A stretch of DNA of 64,000 bases from positions 1,993,501 through 2,057,500 of the forward strand of contig CANLAD010000001.1 of the NCBI GenBank assembly GCA_947488755.1, in the 5' to 3' direction. The DNA is from an uncultured Erythrobacter sp. Its GTDB lineage: Bacteria; Pseudomonadota; Alphaproteobacteria; Sphingomonadales; Sphingomonadaceae. Positions 17,491 through 28,154 of the stretch are shown piece by piece. Every line of letters begins with the position of its first letter. Position 1 is the stretch's first letter. Under the pieces are notes generated by a model, which did not search any database, was not told the DNA's origin, and was given only the letters and a program-made list of their open reading frames with translations. The translations under genes and the position numbers were made by a program.

Positions 17491-17630
17491 GATTGCCACC
17501 GCCTTCGCAGATCGCGGGGTCACACTTCAAGCACAACCATCGCCAATCCCCGCTATCCACACCGCAGGAAAAATAAATCCCGCCGCCGATCTCTTGCATG
17601 GACGGCCCGGTTGGGCGCATTGGCACTCGG

Positions 17631-19145
17631 ATGGCCGAACTCGAACTCCTGCAACCACGCGACGCCGCTGACGACACTGCGCGCAAGCTCCCCTCCAATC
17701 TCGAAGCGGAGGCCGCGTTTCTGGGCGCGGTGCTAATCGACAACCGGGTGATCGAGGAACTGACGACGCCGATCCGGCCCGAACATTTCTTCGAGCCGCT
17801 GCACGATCGGATCTACACCCGCATCCTCGCGCTGATCGAGCGTAACGCGACTGCCTCGCCCGTCACCCTGCGCCCGCATTTCGAAGCGGACGAGGCGCTG
17901 AAGGAGTTGGGCGGCCCGAAATATCTCGCGCAATTGACCGCCAATGCCTCGGGCCTGCTCGCCCCGCGTGAACTGGCCAAGCAGATCTACGACCTCGCTT
18001 TGCTGCGCGAGTTGGTGAGCGTCGGGCGCGGTCTGGTCGAAGGGGCGCTCGATACCTCGGAAGAAACCGATCCGATGGACCGGATCGCCGCCGCCGAAGC
18101 GGACCTGTTCCAGGTAGCCGAAGGCGCTGCGACCGGCAGCGAGGCGTCGAGCTTTCGCGAAGCCTCGCTGACTGCGATCAAGATGGTCGAAGCGGCGATG
18201 AATTCGGGCGGCGGGCTGTCGGGCAAGACCACGGGCCTTGAATCGATCGACCGCAAAACCGCTGGCCTGCACGATTCCGACCTCGTCATCCTCGCCGGGC
18301 GTCCGGGCATGGGCAAGACCTCGCTCGCCACCAACATCGCCTTCAATTGCGCCGAAGAGCACCTCAAGTGGCAGAGCGAAGGCGGCGAACACAATTATGG
18401 CGCGCCGGTCGCCTTCTTCAGTCTGGAGATGAGCGCGGATCAGCTCGCGACCCGTATTCTTGCCGAACAGTCCGAAGTCTCGTCCGAGGCTTTGCGCAGC
18501 GGTAAATTGAGCCGCGAGGATTTCCAGAAGCTAAGCTTTGCCAGTCAGCGTCTGGCCGAACTGCCGCTCTACATCGACGACACGCCCGCGCTCACCATTG
18601 CGGCCTTGCGCACCCGCGCACGGAGGCTGAAGCGGCGGCACGATATCGGGCTGATCGTGGTCGACTACCTTCAGCTGCTGCAGGGTTCGGGTCGCGCGAA
18701 CGACAACCGCGTGAACGAAATCTCCGAAATCAGCCGGGGCCTCAAGACGCTCGCCAAGGAGCTGAGCGTGCCGGTAATCGCGCTCTCGCAGCTCAGCCGC
18801 GCAGTCGAACAGCGCGACGACAAGCGCCCGATGCTGTCCGACCTGCGCGAATCCGGCTCGATCGAGCAGGATGCGGACATGGTCTGGTTCATCTACCGCG
18901 CGGACTATTACAAGGAGGCCGTGCGCCCCGATATGCCCAATCCCGATGGCTCCAGCTCTCCCGAAGTGCAGGAGAAATACAGCCAGTGGGAGGCGGAATA
19001 TCTCGAGGTCAAGAACAAGGCGACGCTGATGGTGGCCAAGCAGCGGCACGGCTCCACCGGCAACGTACCGCTGCATTTCCAGAGCGAGATCACCAAGTTC
19101 ACCTCACCCAACATGAAGGATTACTCGGATTACGGGTACGAATAA
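17631..19145 (+). CDS. dnaB: Replicative DNA helicase DnaB
   Basis: The 504-residue hexameric helicase unwinds DNA at the replication fork. The N-terminal domain (NLEAEAAFLGAVLIDNRVIEEL) lies at about residues 25-130. The RecA-like domain has Walker A LAGRPGMGKTSLATNIAFN, FFSLEMSADQLATR, Walker B LIVVDYLQLLQGSG, the arginine-finger region SQLSRAVEQRDDKRPMLSDLRESGSIEQDAD, and C-terminal KQRHGSTGNVPLHF. ATG at 17598 is also in frame and would add 11 residues; 17631 gives a more usual N-terminus. Divergent from UPF0262. Confidence 0.97.
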   Translation: MAELELLQPRDAADDTARKLPSNLEAEAAFLGAVLIDNRVIEELTTPIRPEHFFEPLHDRIYTRILALIERNATASPVTLRPHFEADEALKELGGPKYLAQLTANASGLLAPRELAKQIYDLALLRELVSVGRGLVEGALDTSEETDPMDRIAAAEADLFQVAEGAATGSEASSFREASLTAIKMVEAAMNSGGGLSGKTTGLESIDRKTAGLHDSDLVILAGRPGMGKTSLATNIAFNCAEEHLKWQSEGGEHNYGAPVAFFSLEMSADQLATRILAEQSEVSSEALRSGKLSREDFQKLSFASQRLAELPLYIDDTPALTIAALRTRARRLKRRHDIGLIVVDYLQLLQGSGRANDNRVNEISEISRGLKTLAKELSVPVIALSQLSRAVEQRDDKRPMLSDLRESGSIEQDADMVWFIYRADYYKEAVRPDMPNPDGSSSPEVQEKYSQWEAEYLEVKNKATLMVAKQRHGSTGNVPLHFQSEITKFTSPNMKDYSDYGYE

Positions 19146-19151
19146 CGCTGC

Positions 19152-20393
19152 TTATGACTCACGCCGCCCGGGCTTGCGCGCATTCTTCAGTTTGGAAGGA
19201 CCAAGGTTGAACCGGCGGCTGACATTGTAGTCGACGAAGCGCAGCATGAATGAACTGACGAACCAGCGCAGCCGATCGCTCCAGCCCGCATATTGGCGGA
19301 ACCAGCTCTTGTCGATCGCGCGGCTTTCGGCTTCGAGATCGTCGATCAGAGCGCGCATCCGGTCGGCCATTTCGGCGCTTTCGACCCGCACCATCAGCTC
19401 AAGGTTCAGGCGGATCGAGCGCATGTCGAGATTGCCGCTGCCGAAATAGACGATGTCGTCGATCACCAGCAGCTTCATATGCAGCTTCGACGGCTGAAAT
19501 TCGAACAGCTTGGCCCCCGCCCGCTTGAGCCGGCGATAATGCAGCCGCCCGGCCAGTACGGTGACAGCGTAGTCGGACTTGCTCGCAAGGATCATGCGCA
19601 ACCGGCTGGTGCGCGCGGCCTTGCGAAGCACCCGGCGCATGGTGCGCGGCGGGGAGAAATAGGCGGTGACGAGGTCGAGGCGATCGCCATGAACCATATC
19701 CTCCTTGAACCGCACGGCCCATTTGCTCGACACCGCCGTCGGCCCGCCCATGATAAGCTGCACCGGGCCATCGCCCGCCTCCCAGTCGCGCGCCATATCG
19801 CGGACCCTGCGGTATTCCGAACCATCGCCCTCGATCCACTCGACAATGCAGTCGAACCATTCGTTGAACCGGTCGACCAGCGGCCCCTCGAACTTGACGC
19901 CGAGGTCGCACCAGCCGTTCTCCTCGGGCGGCGCGAAGTAGTCGTCGGAAATGTTGAAGCCCCCGCTCATCACGCTCTTGCGATCGACGATGCACATCTT
20001 CTGGTGGTTGCGGATAAGGAACTGCTTGTTCCAACTGGGCGAGAATATCTTGAAATGGCCACCGGCGGCGACAAGCTCGTCGAAGAACGGCTCCTGTGCA
20101 CCGCTGCCGAACGCATCGATGTAAAGCCGCGTTTCGACTCCTCGTTTGACCGCCTCGATCAAGGCATCACGCACTTCTGCGCCTGTTTCGTCCTCATCGT
20201 ACAGGAAGTAGAAGCAGTGAATGCTCTCGCGGGCCGAGGCGATATGGTCGAGCAGCGCCTGCAATCGGTCGGAGCCTTGCGGGTAGAAGATGAATTCGTG
20301 CCCGTGGACCGCTATCGTGAACGGCTCGGGCACGTTGTGTGCCTCCTGTGTCGCTCTTGCGCGCGTCTGGAGAGTGGTAGGGGCCATGCCCAT
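19152..20393 (-). CDS. Phospholipase D-like / cardiolipin synthase
   Basis: The 413-residue protein has two HKD motifs: RNHQKMCIVDRKSVMSGGFN, and SKLHMKLLVIDDIVYFGSGNLD, where the second reads HxKxxxxD. Between them are GAEVRDALIEAVKRGVETRLYIDAFGS and ASKSDYAVTVLAGRLHYRRLKRAGAKLFEF, as in ClsB-like cardiolipin synthases. It probably condenses phosphatidylglycerol-type substrates at the inner membrane. No transmembrane segment precedes the catalytic part, matching ClsB more than ClsA. It converges with dnaB, with six bases between ends. Confidence 0.85.
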   Translation of the reverse strand: MGMAPTTLQTRARATQEAHNVPEPFTIAVHGHEFIFYPQGSDRLQALLDHIASARESIHCFYFLYDEDETGAEVRDALIEAVKRGVETRLYIDAFGSGAQEPFFDELVAAGGHFKIFSPSWNKQFLIRNHQKMCIVDRKSVMSGGFNISDDYFAPPEENGWCDLGVKFEGPLVDRFNEWFDCIVEWIEGDGSEYRRVRDMARDWEAGDGPVQLIMGGPTAVSSKWAVRFKEDMVHGDRLDLVTAYFSPPRTMRRVLRKAARTSRLRMILASKSDYAVTVLAGRLHYRRLKRAGAKLFEFQPSKLHMKLLVIDDIVYFGSGNLDMRSIRLNLELMVRVESAEMADRMRALIDDLEAESRAIDKSWFRQYAGWSDRLRWFVSSFMLRFVDYNVSRRFNLGPSKLKNARKPGRRES

Positions 20394-20425
20394 GCAATCA
20401 TCGAACGATGCAAAGGTTGCAATTC

Positions 20426-20454
20426 TTGACTCTGCGGCGGTGTTTGCCTAGCTG
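20426..20454 (+). promoter_or_regulatory. Possible rpoZ promoter
   Basis: TTGACT (20426-20431) and TAGCTG (20449-20454) are 17 bases apart, 45 bases before the rpoZ ATG. The -35 box is good and the -10 box weak. Confidence 0.3.
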
Positions 20455-20498
20455 AATGGCTCCGCTGAAAACCTGATTTTCCCTTCGAAAGGCCCACG

Positions 20499-20843
20499 AT
20501 GGCACGCGTTACCGTTGAAGATTGCGTCGACAAGGTTCCCAACCGCTTCGACCTCGTCCTGCTTGCAGCACAGCGCGCGCGCGAAATCTCGGGCGGTAGC
20601 GAACTCACCATCGATCGTGACCGCGACAAGAACCCTGTCGTTGCTTTGCGCGAAATTGCCGAACAGACGGTGAAGCCCAAGCATCTTCAGGAATCGCTTG
20701 TCATCAGCCTGCAGAAGATTCTGCCCGACGATGAAGACGATGCCGACGAAATCGGTTCGCTCAGCCAATCGGCCGAAGCGCTGCGGATCACGGCCAGCAC
20801 GCCGACCCGCTCGACATCGATCGGTGCCGATTACGAGGGATAA
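20499..20843 (+). CDS. rpoZ: DNA-directed RNA polymerase omega subunit
   Basis: The 114-residue protein starts [31 protein letters not shown] and includes [14 protein letters not shown], the conserved omega core. Omega helps assemble and stabilise RNA polymerase. The acidic C-terminal tail ([15 protein letters not shown]) is common in alphaproteobacteria. It is alone, with a terminator just downstream. A spoT/rel gene is often next to rpoZ in other proteobacteria but is not seen here. Confidence 0.96.
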   Translation: MARVTVEDCVDKVPNRFDLVLLAAQRAREISGGSELTIDRDRDKNPVVALREIAEQTVKPKHLQESLVISLQKILPDDEDDADEIGSLSQSAEALRITASTPTRSTSIGADYEG

Positions 20844-20884
20844 GTCGCGGCGGCGAATGTCGCCGGTTCTGGACGCCATGTTTG

Positions 20885-20911
20885 AAAGGCCGCCGTTTTG
20901 GCGGCCTTTTT
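20885..20911 (+). terminator. Rho-independent terminator after rpoZ
   Basis: Arms AAAGGCCGCC and GGCGGCCTTT form a 10-base stem with a 5-base loop, followed by more T. It starts 42 bases after the rpoZ stop. This is the clearest intrinsic terminator in the window and could work in both directions because of its A-rich left flank. Confidence 0.9.
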
Positions 20912-20981
20912 GCATTGTCGCTTATGCCCGCGACGCGTCATCGCATCTGGACACACGGCCCTTGTCTTTAGCGCGCAACAA

Positions 20982-21013
20982 TGTAACGATATCTCTTGTA
21001 ACCAAATTGTAAC
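20982..21013. repeat. Three TGTAAC repeats upstream of the ParA gene
   Basis: TGTAAC occurs at 20982-20987, 20997-21002 and 21008-21013, in an AT-rich patch 50-80 bases before the ATG of the ParA-like gene. The last two also lie inside CTTGT...ACAAG, a short inverted repeat. This could be a regulator or partition-protein binding site, or chance in AT-rich promoter DNA. Confidence 0.35.
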
Positions 21014-21063
21014 AAGGCGCGATATCGGGGCTGCGCCAGCTGGACGGGAAGGCGCGAGAAGCC

Positions 21064-21795
21064 ATGGCTTCGATTGCAATTTACAGCGTCAAAGGCGGCG
21101 TGGGTAAGACCACCTTTGCGACCAATCTCGCCTGGTGCGCGGCGAATAATTCAAGCCGCACGACCCTGCTGTGGGATCTCGACCCTGCCAATGGCTCAGG
21201 CTTCCTGCTGGGCATTGATCCGAAGAAAAAACGCAGCGCAGGCTCGGTGTTCGATCGGACGAATGAGCCGGCGAAGCTGGTGCGAAAGACCGAATACGAG
21301 AACCTTCACCTGCTGCCTGCGGACGAAAGCATCCGTGCGCTTGATCGCCAATTCGACCGCATCGGCAAGCGCAAGCGGCTGGCCAAGCTGGTCGAGGGTC
21401 TGTCCAAGGATTACGACCGCATCGTGTTCGATTGCCCGCCGGTGATGAACGAAGTCAGCGCGCAGGTCATGCGCAGCGCCGATCTGGTCATTGTGCCCCT
21501 GCCGCCCTCTCCCCTGTCGAGCCGCGCGCTCGATCTGGTGGTGGAGGAGGTGCGTGGCAGCGGCAAGAGCCACCCCCCGATCCTGCCGGTGCTTTCGATG
21601 GTCGACATGCGCCGCGCGCTTCACAAGGAAGCGCGCGAGGCCAATCCCAAATGGCCCGTCATCCCGCAGGCGAGCGCGATCGAGCAGTGCGCGGTGGAGC
21701 GCAAGCCCGTCGGCGCCTTCGCCCCGCGCTCACCTGCCGCGCGCGCCTTCGCCCAATTATGGACAGCGATCGAGCGCAAGCTCGCAAAGGGCTGA
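21064..21795 (+). CDS. ParA/MinD-family ATPase without a ParB partner
   Basis: The 243-residue deviant-Walker ATPase has KGGVGKTTFATNLAWCAA at residues 10-27, the switch DLDPANGSGFLLGI, FDCPPVMNEVSAQVMRSADLVIVPLPPSPLSSRALDL, and the nucleotide-gripping VPQASAIEQCAVERKPV-like end. No parB lies beside it. The chromosomal partition pair is normally near gidA, so this is an orphan that may position another cargo such as a chemoreceptor or enzyme complex. Spacing of 75 bases to the DUF3667 gene leaves cotranscription possible. Confidence 0.85.
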   Translation: MASIAIYSVKGGVGKTTFATNLAWCAANNSSRTTLLWDLDPANGSGFLLGIDPKKKRSAGSVFDRTNEPAKLVRKTEYENLHLLPADESIRALDRQFDRIGKRKRLAKLVEGLSKDYDRIVFDCPPVMNEVSAQVMRSADLVIVPLPPSPLSSRALDLVVEEVRGSGKSHPPILPVLSMVDMRRALHKEAREANPKWPVIPQASAIEQCAVERKPVGAFAPRSPAARAFAQLWTAIERKLAKG

Positions 21796-21870
21796 CGCGC
21801 CGCCAGCGCTTTTGCGTTTACGAAAACTGCGTTGTATTCTCCCCGCGTGAACCGCGTAGGGGACCGCCGC

Positions 21871-23034
21871 ATGAACGACATTGCCGAGGGTCTGGGCATC
21901 GGTATCGAGGGCACGCTGCTGGGCGGCGCGATCGAGCAACGCCGCGGCAATACCACGGTCACACAGGTGGGTGCTGCCGGATCCGATGATCGCGATCAGG
22001 CCGCGTGCGCTAATTGCAGTGCTCTGACATCGGGCGATTACTGTTCGAATTGCGGCCAGAAAACGCATATCCATCGTACGCTGTCGGCCATAGGGCATGA
22101 TCTCGTTCACGGCGTCCTGCATCTCGACGGCAAGCTGTGGCGAACTCTTCCGCTTCTGACATTCAAACCAGGCCATCTCACCCGCCGCTATGTCGATGGC
22201 GAGCGGGCGTCTTTCGTCAGCCCGATGGCGATGTTCCTGTTCAGCGTGTTCGCGATGTTCGCAGTCTTCCAGATTGTGGGGATCGGCGTGCCGACCAATC
22301 TTGGCACGGTGGCGAGCGGGGCCGCGGCGAACGAGATCGAGGAGCGGCGGGCGGAACTGGTCGAACGCCAGACCTTGCTCAAAGAAACATTGCAAAGCGC
22401 GGATGATCCCGATGTGCTGGCCGAGACCGCCGGCGAGCTTGAGGCGGTCGAAGCAGAAATTCAGGCACTCGCAGTCGCATCGCGCGCCGTCACGGCGGAC
22501 GGCGAACAGTCAGACGGACCAACGGTCATCGTGGCTGATGAGACGGGTAGCGACATGGTGCCGAGTGATAGCAGTGCAGTTCTCACCGCCGACGGTGATA
22601 TCGACATTCCTTTCATCGAAGCGCTGGTCAAGAAGTGGCAGGAAAATCCTGGATTGATGTTCTACAAGCTGCAGGCGAACGGCTACAAATTCAGCTGGTT
22701 GCTGATCCCGCTGTCGATCCCTTTCGTGTGGCTGCTGTTTGCCTGGAAACGGCGGTTCAAAGCTTATGACCACGCCGTTTTCGTGACGTATTCGCTCGCC
22801 TTCATGTCGCTGCTATTCATTGCGGTTTCGCTGCTTTCACTGGTTGAATCGACTGTGTGGATCGCGGGTCTGCTGGTCGCCTTCGTTCCGCCGATCCATG
22901 TCTATAAGCAGCTTCGCGGCACTTATGGCCTCAACCGATTTTCCGCCCTGTGGCGCTTGCTTGCGCTGAGCATCTTCATCTGGATTGTACTCGCGCTATT
23001 CCTGCAGGCGCTGCTACTGCTCGGCGCTTTCTGA
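21871..23034 (+). CDS. DUF3667 membrane protein with a zinc-ribbon-like N-terminus
   Basis: The 387-residue protein has a paired-Cys motif CANCSALTSGDYCSNCGQ at about residues 45-63. The DUF3667 core follows (FKPGHLTRRYVDGERASFVSPMAMFLFSVFAMFAVFQI). A soluble acidic coiled-coil-like region (ANEIEERRAELVERQTLLKE) comes next, and at least four C-terminal membrane helices. The function of DUF3667 is unknown. ATG at 21871 follows AGGGGACCGCCGC. GTG at 21847 is a possible earlier start. Confidence 0.8.
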   Translation: MNDIAEGLGIGIEGTLLGGAIEQRRGNTTVTQVGAAGSDDRDQAACANCSALTSGDYCSNCGQKTHIHRTLSAIGHDLVHGVLHLDGKLWRTLPLLTFKPGHLTRRYVDGERASFVSPMAMFLFSVFAMFAVFQIVGIGVPTNLGTVASGAAANEIEERRAELVERQTLLKETLQSADDPDVLAETAGELEAVEAEIQALAVASRAVTADGEQSDGPTVIVADETGSDMVPSDSSAVLTADGDIDIPFIEALVKKWQENPGLMFYKLQANGYKFSWLLIPLSIPFVWLLFAWKRRFKAYDHAVFVTYSLAFMSLLFIAVSLLSLVESTVWIAGLLVAFVPPIHVYKQLRGTYGLNRFSALWRLLALSIFIWIVLALFLQALLLLGAF

Positions 23035-23050
23035 CCCACGCTCTTTGCGC

Positions 23051-23284
23051 TTAGCCGCGCCCGGTCTTGCCTTGCAGTTTGTCGATCCGCTTTGAGGCTT
23101 CGGCTTTCGACAGGTCGCTATCGAACGCCTCGGGATCGCCTGCTTCCTCGGCCAAAGTCTTGAGATAACTCGCCTGCGCGCCGGTCATCGGTTCATCGCC
23201 GGTGGTCCAGTTTTCGGGCGCCTTTTCGGCATTGCCTGCGGGGTTCGACTTGGGCTGTTCATTGGCGGTGTCTACATCGGTCAT
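23051..23284 (-). CDS. DUF3072 small protein
   Basis: The 77-residue hydrophilic protein contains ENWTTGDEPMTGAQASYLKTLAEEAGDPEAFDSDLSKAEASKRID, the core of DUF3072. The segment resembles a SAP-like or helical DNA-associated fold, but no function is established. The gene is separate from ftsH (about 110 bases) and converges with the DUF3667 gene. Confidence 0.8.
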   Translation of the reverse strand: MTDVDTANEQPKSNPAGNAEKAPENWTTGDEPMTGAQASYLKTLAEEAGDPEAFDSDLSKAEASKRIDKLQGKTGRG

Positions 23285-23343
23285 GGCTTGCTTCTCCTTT
23301 GCCCGACCAACGTTCGCGTTCGCACAATGTTCCGCACAGCAAA

Positions 23344-23374
23344 AGGGCGCGGCAGACCTAGCCTGACGCGCCCT
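23344..23374 (-). terminator. Terminator downstream of ftsH
   Basis: Arms AGGGCGCG and CGCGCCCT are separated by 15 bases. On the minus strand the hairpin is followed by TTTTGC, 21 bases after the ftsH stop. Confidence 0.75.
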
Positions 23375-23394
23375 CTTCGCTTGCCTAGGAAAGA

Positions 23395-25365
<1,971 letters not shown>

Positions 25366-25468
25366 TGTCGAGGATTCCTTTCGTGCCTTCACAATGTAGG
25401 CGCGGGCGTGTGAATGGCAAGATAACGCGAGATCGCAGCGAATGGATGCGGGCGCGGCGTGGCTGCAG

Positions 25469-26098
25469 CTAACCGTCGCAGGTTCGCGCGGGCGCATAGG
25501 CGGCGAGAAATACGTCGACGGCGCCCTTGATCCGGCGTTCGTCCGCCGCAGCATCGGGCGTCGTCCCGAAGCGGCGTTCCAGATCGCCCATTCCCTTGGT
25601 CAGCGCCGCAAATTGTTCCGCCGCCAGGTCGGGATCGTCGATCGCAAGCTCTCCGCGCGCCGCCGCATGGGCAAGGAACGCGCTGAAGTTCGCTTTCATC
25701 CGCCACGGCCCGGCTTCGAGAAAGGCGTGACCCAGCGCGGGCTCATGCTCGGTTTCAGCCGCAATCCGGCGCTCGAACTGGATCATCTCCGGGCGCGAGA
25801 GAAACACGAACATGGCGCGCCCGATGGCTTCCAACCGTTCGCGAATGGATCCATGGGGCATTTGATCGAGGCTGAAATGTCCGCGCATTTTCTCGCATTC
25901 TCGCTCGACCGCCGCGATGAACAGACCACGCTTGTCGCTGTAATGCGCGTAGATCGTCACCTTCGAGACGCCCGCATCTGCTGCCAGCTGCTCGATCGAA
26001 GTCGCGGCGAACCCATCCTCGAAGAACCGCCTGCAGGCGGCTTCCACGATGGCTTCGCGTTTGGCGAGATCTGATGGGCGGACGGTTTTGCCGGGCAA
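25469..26098 (-). CDS. TetR/AcrR-family repressor of the adjacent efflux operon
   Basis: A helix-turn-helix lies near the N-terminus ([47 protein letters not shown]), followed by an all-helical ligand-binding domain. No ATG fits. TTG at 26098 is proposed, with AAAAAGG about nine bases upstream, giving 209 residues, a normal length. It is divergent from the permease gene, and two perfect palindromes lie 37-70 bases upstream of its start. Repression of both itself and the efflux operon, released by a toxic ligand, is the usual arrangement and is inferred here. Confidence 0.88.
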   Translation of the reverse strand: MPGKTVRPSDLAKREAIVEAACRRFFEDGFAATSIEQLAADAGVSKVTIYAHYSDKRGLFIAAVERECEKMRGHFSLDQMPHGSIRERLEAIGRAMFVFLSRPEMIQFERRIAAETEHEPALGHAFLEAGPWRMKANFSAFLAHAAARGELAIDDPDLAAEQFAALTKGMGDLERRFGTTPDAAADERRIKGAVDVFLAAYAPARTCDG

Positions 26099-26134
26099 GC
26101 TGAGCGAACCTTTTTCGATAATGCGGTTGACAAA

Positions 26135-26168
26135 TGAACGTATCCGTTCAAATGAACGGTCGCGTTCA
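26135..26168. promoter_or_regulatory. Tandem TetR operators
   Basis: Two perfect inverted repeats stand side by side: TGAACG-TATC-CGTTCA (26135-26150) and TGAACG-GTCG-CGTTCA (26153-26168). Their centres are 18 bases apart. They lie between the TetR start and the permease start, where a repressor could block both promoters. TTGACA at 26128-26133, directly before the first repeat, could be a plus-strand -35 box. Confidence 0.8.
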
Positions 26169-26238
26169 ATATCGCTGTCCCGCCGGGTTTTCGCAAGCCC
26201 CCTTGGTGAAACTCGCATTCGATAGAAGGTTCCTGCCG

Positions 26239-27375
26239 ATGCTCTGGATCGCCATCCGCATGCTGACCGGGGACAGCCAGAAATTCTACGGATTGCTGTT
26301 CGGGATCGCCTTTTCGACACTGCTCATCACCCAGCAGCTCACCATCTTCGTCAATCTGATCGAGCGCGGGGCGAGCGGGGTCTACAATGCGCCCGAAGCC
26401 GAAATCTGGGTAATGGACCCGGTCAGCCGCACGACCGATGTCAGCTATGCCATGCCCTCGACCGCGCTGGACGAAGTGCGCTCCGTTCCTGGCGTCGAAT
26501 GGGCGGTGCCCCACCTGCGCGCCAATGCCTCGGTCCGCACCAGCACGGGTGATCTTGAGGGTGTGACGATCATCGGGGTCGACGATGCGACGCTGATCGG
26601 TCTTCCCAAGCGCTTTGAACAGAGTAACAAGGCGATCCTTTCGCGCCCAGACACCGTGATCATCGACGATGTCGGTGTCACCAACCTGTTCGACAACGGC
26701 GCGGACCCGCTCGGCCAGCGGCTCGAACTGAACGATCAGCGCGCGATCATCCGCGGCGTCGCGGATTCGATCCCGAGCTTCACCAGCCAGGTCGTGCTTT
26801 ATACCAAGTACAGCCAAGCGCTCAATTACGTGCCCGGCACACGCAACCGACTGTCCTTCGTGCTCGCCGGAACCAGTGATGGGCAAACACCGCGCGAGGT
26901 TGCCGACCGGATCGAGGCGCAGACCGGGCTCAAGGCCGAGACACGCGATGAACTCGCGCAGGCGGGCATCGACTTCATCATCGAGAACACCGGCATCCCG
27001 ACCAATTTCGGGATTACCGTCGTGCTCGGCTTCGTGGTCGGGGTGGCGATCGTCGGCCTGACCTTCAGCCTCTTCATTCGCGACAACATCAAGCAGTTCG
27101 GCGCGCTCAAGGCCATCGGCGTCACGAATGGCAAGATCGTGCGCATGGTCGCGGCGCAGGCGGCGCTGGTCGGCTCGATCGGCTATGCGCTGGGTGTGAT
27201 GGGCACGGTGCTGTTTATCTACGGGTTCTCGGGCGTACCGACGTTCAAGGGGTTCTACATCCCCTGGCAAATCCCGCTCATCAGCCTGGTCGCCGTCATC
27301 ATCATCCTCGCCATGACGGGCTGGATCGGCCTGCGCAGCGTGCTGCGCACAGAGCCTGCGGCGGTGTTCCGATGA
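26239..27375 (+). CDS. ABC exporter permease (DevC/FtsX-like)
   Basis: The 378-residue permease has an FtsX-type layout: one N-terminal helix (FYGLLFGIAFSTLLITQQLTIFV), a large periplasmic domain (residues 45-260, AEIWVMDPVSRTTDVSYAMP), then three helices (FGITVVLGFVVGVAIVGLTFSLF, ALVGSIGYALGVMGTVLFIYGF, IPLISLVAVIIILAMTGWIGLRSV). Between them is the coupling segment IKQFGALKAIGVTNGKIVRMV. The ATG at 26239 has AAGG nearby; GTG at 26209 is an alternative that adds 10 residues. It overlaps the ATPase gene by four bases. With the adaptor and outer-membrane protein it forms a tripartite exporter. Confidence 0.88.
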   Translation: MLWIAIRMLTGDSQKFYGLLFGIAFSTLLITQQLTIFVNLIERGASGVYNAPEAEIWVMDPVSRTTDVSYAMPSTALDEVRSVPGVEWAVPHLRANASVRTSTGDLEGVTIIGVDDATLIGLPKRFEQSNKAILSRPDTVIIDDVGVTNLFDNGADPLGQRLELNDQRAIIRGVADSIPSFTSQVVLYTKYSQALNYVPGTRNRLSFVLAGTSDGQTPREVADRIEAQTGLKAETRDELAQAGIDFIIENTGIPTNFGITVVLGFVVGVAIVGLTFSLFIRDNIKQFGALKAIGVTNGKIVRMVAAQAALVGSIGYALGVMGTVLFIYGFSGVPTFKGFYIPWQIPLISLVAVIIILAMTGWIGLRSVLRTEPAAVFR

Positions 27376-28130
27376 GCGAGGCGGACCAGAGCGGGGACAC
27401 GCGCGAAAGCCTGTCGGCGACGCGCGACGGCACCAGCGCCATCAGCGCACGCGGGATCACGCGCGATTTCGAAGCCGGGCAGACGACCATCCGCGTGCTC
27501 CACGGGATCGACGCCGATATCAAGTCGGGCGAACTCACCTACGTTGTGGGCGAAAGCGGATCGGGCAAGACGACGCTGATCTCGATCATGTGCGGGATTC
27601 TGTGGCCCACCGATGGCGAGGTGGAGGTGTTCGGCACCGACATCTACGCGCTGTCGGACACCGAGCTGGTCAATTTCCGGCTGAACAATATCGGTTTCAT
27701 CTTCCAGCAGTACAATCTCATCCCCTCGATCGATGCCGCTGCCAACGCTGCCGTGCCGCTGATCGCGAAAGGCGTGGGGATTGACGAAGCGCGCGGGAAA
27801 GCGCGCGAGCTGCTGGAAAAGCTCAATATCGGCGATCAGGCGGACAAGCTGCCCAACCAGCTTTCGGGCGGACAACAACAGCGCGTCGCGATTGCCCGCG
27901 CGCTGGTGCACGAACCGCGTCTGGTCGTGTGCGATGAGCCGACAGCCGCGCTCGATGCAAAGTCCGGGCGCCGCGTGATGGACCTGTTGCGCGACGTCGC
28001 GGTGGCCGAGGACCGCGCCTGCATCATCGTCACCCACGACAACCGCATTTTCGATCTCGCCGACCGCATCCTCGTGCTCGAGGACGGGCGCGTCACCCAT
28101 GACGGCACCGAGATGCCCGATGATCACTGA
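27372..28130 (+). CDS. ABC exporter ATP-binding protein (DevA/MacB-type)
   Basis: The 252-residue ATPase has Walker [14 protein letters not shown], the Q-loop region [22 protein letters not shown], the signature [21 protein letters not shown], Walker [13 protein letters not shown] and the H-loop [10 protein letters not shown]. The [11 protein letters not shown] pattern is that of the LolD/MacB/DevA group, which power FtsX-type permeases. Its start overlaps the permease stop (ATGA). It energises export of an unknown compound, likely the one sensed by the TetR protein. Confidence 0.93.
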   Translation: MSEADQSGDTRESLSATRDGTSAISARGITRDFEAGQTTIRVLHGIDADIKSGELTYVVGESGSGKTTLISIMCGILWPTDGEVEVFGTDIYALSDTELVNFRLNNIGFIFQQYNLIPSIDAAANAAVPLIAKGVGIDEARGKARELLEKLNIGDQADKLPNQLSGGQQQRVAIARALVHEPRLVVCDEPTAALDAKSGRRVMDLLRDVAVAEDRACIIVTHDNRIFDLADRILVLEDGRVTHDGTEMPDDH

Positions 28131-28154
28131 CCCCTTTACCGCTTCGAGGACATT

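Noticed and set aside
17441..17597. Short minus-strand frame with four closely spaced Cys, zinc-finger-like
   Set aside because: It overlaps the UPF0262 start region, has no ribosome site, and the Cys pattern arises in an antisense frame; it was judged chance.
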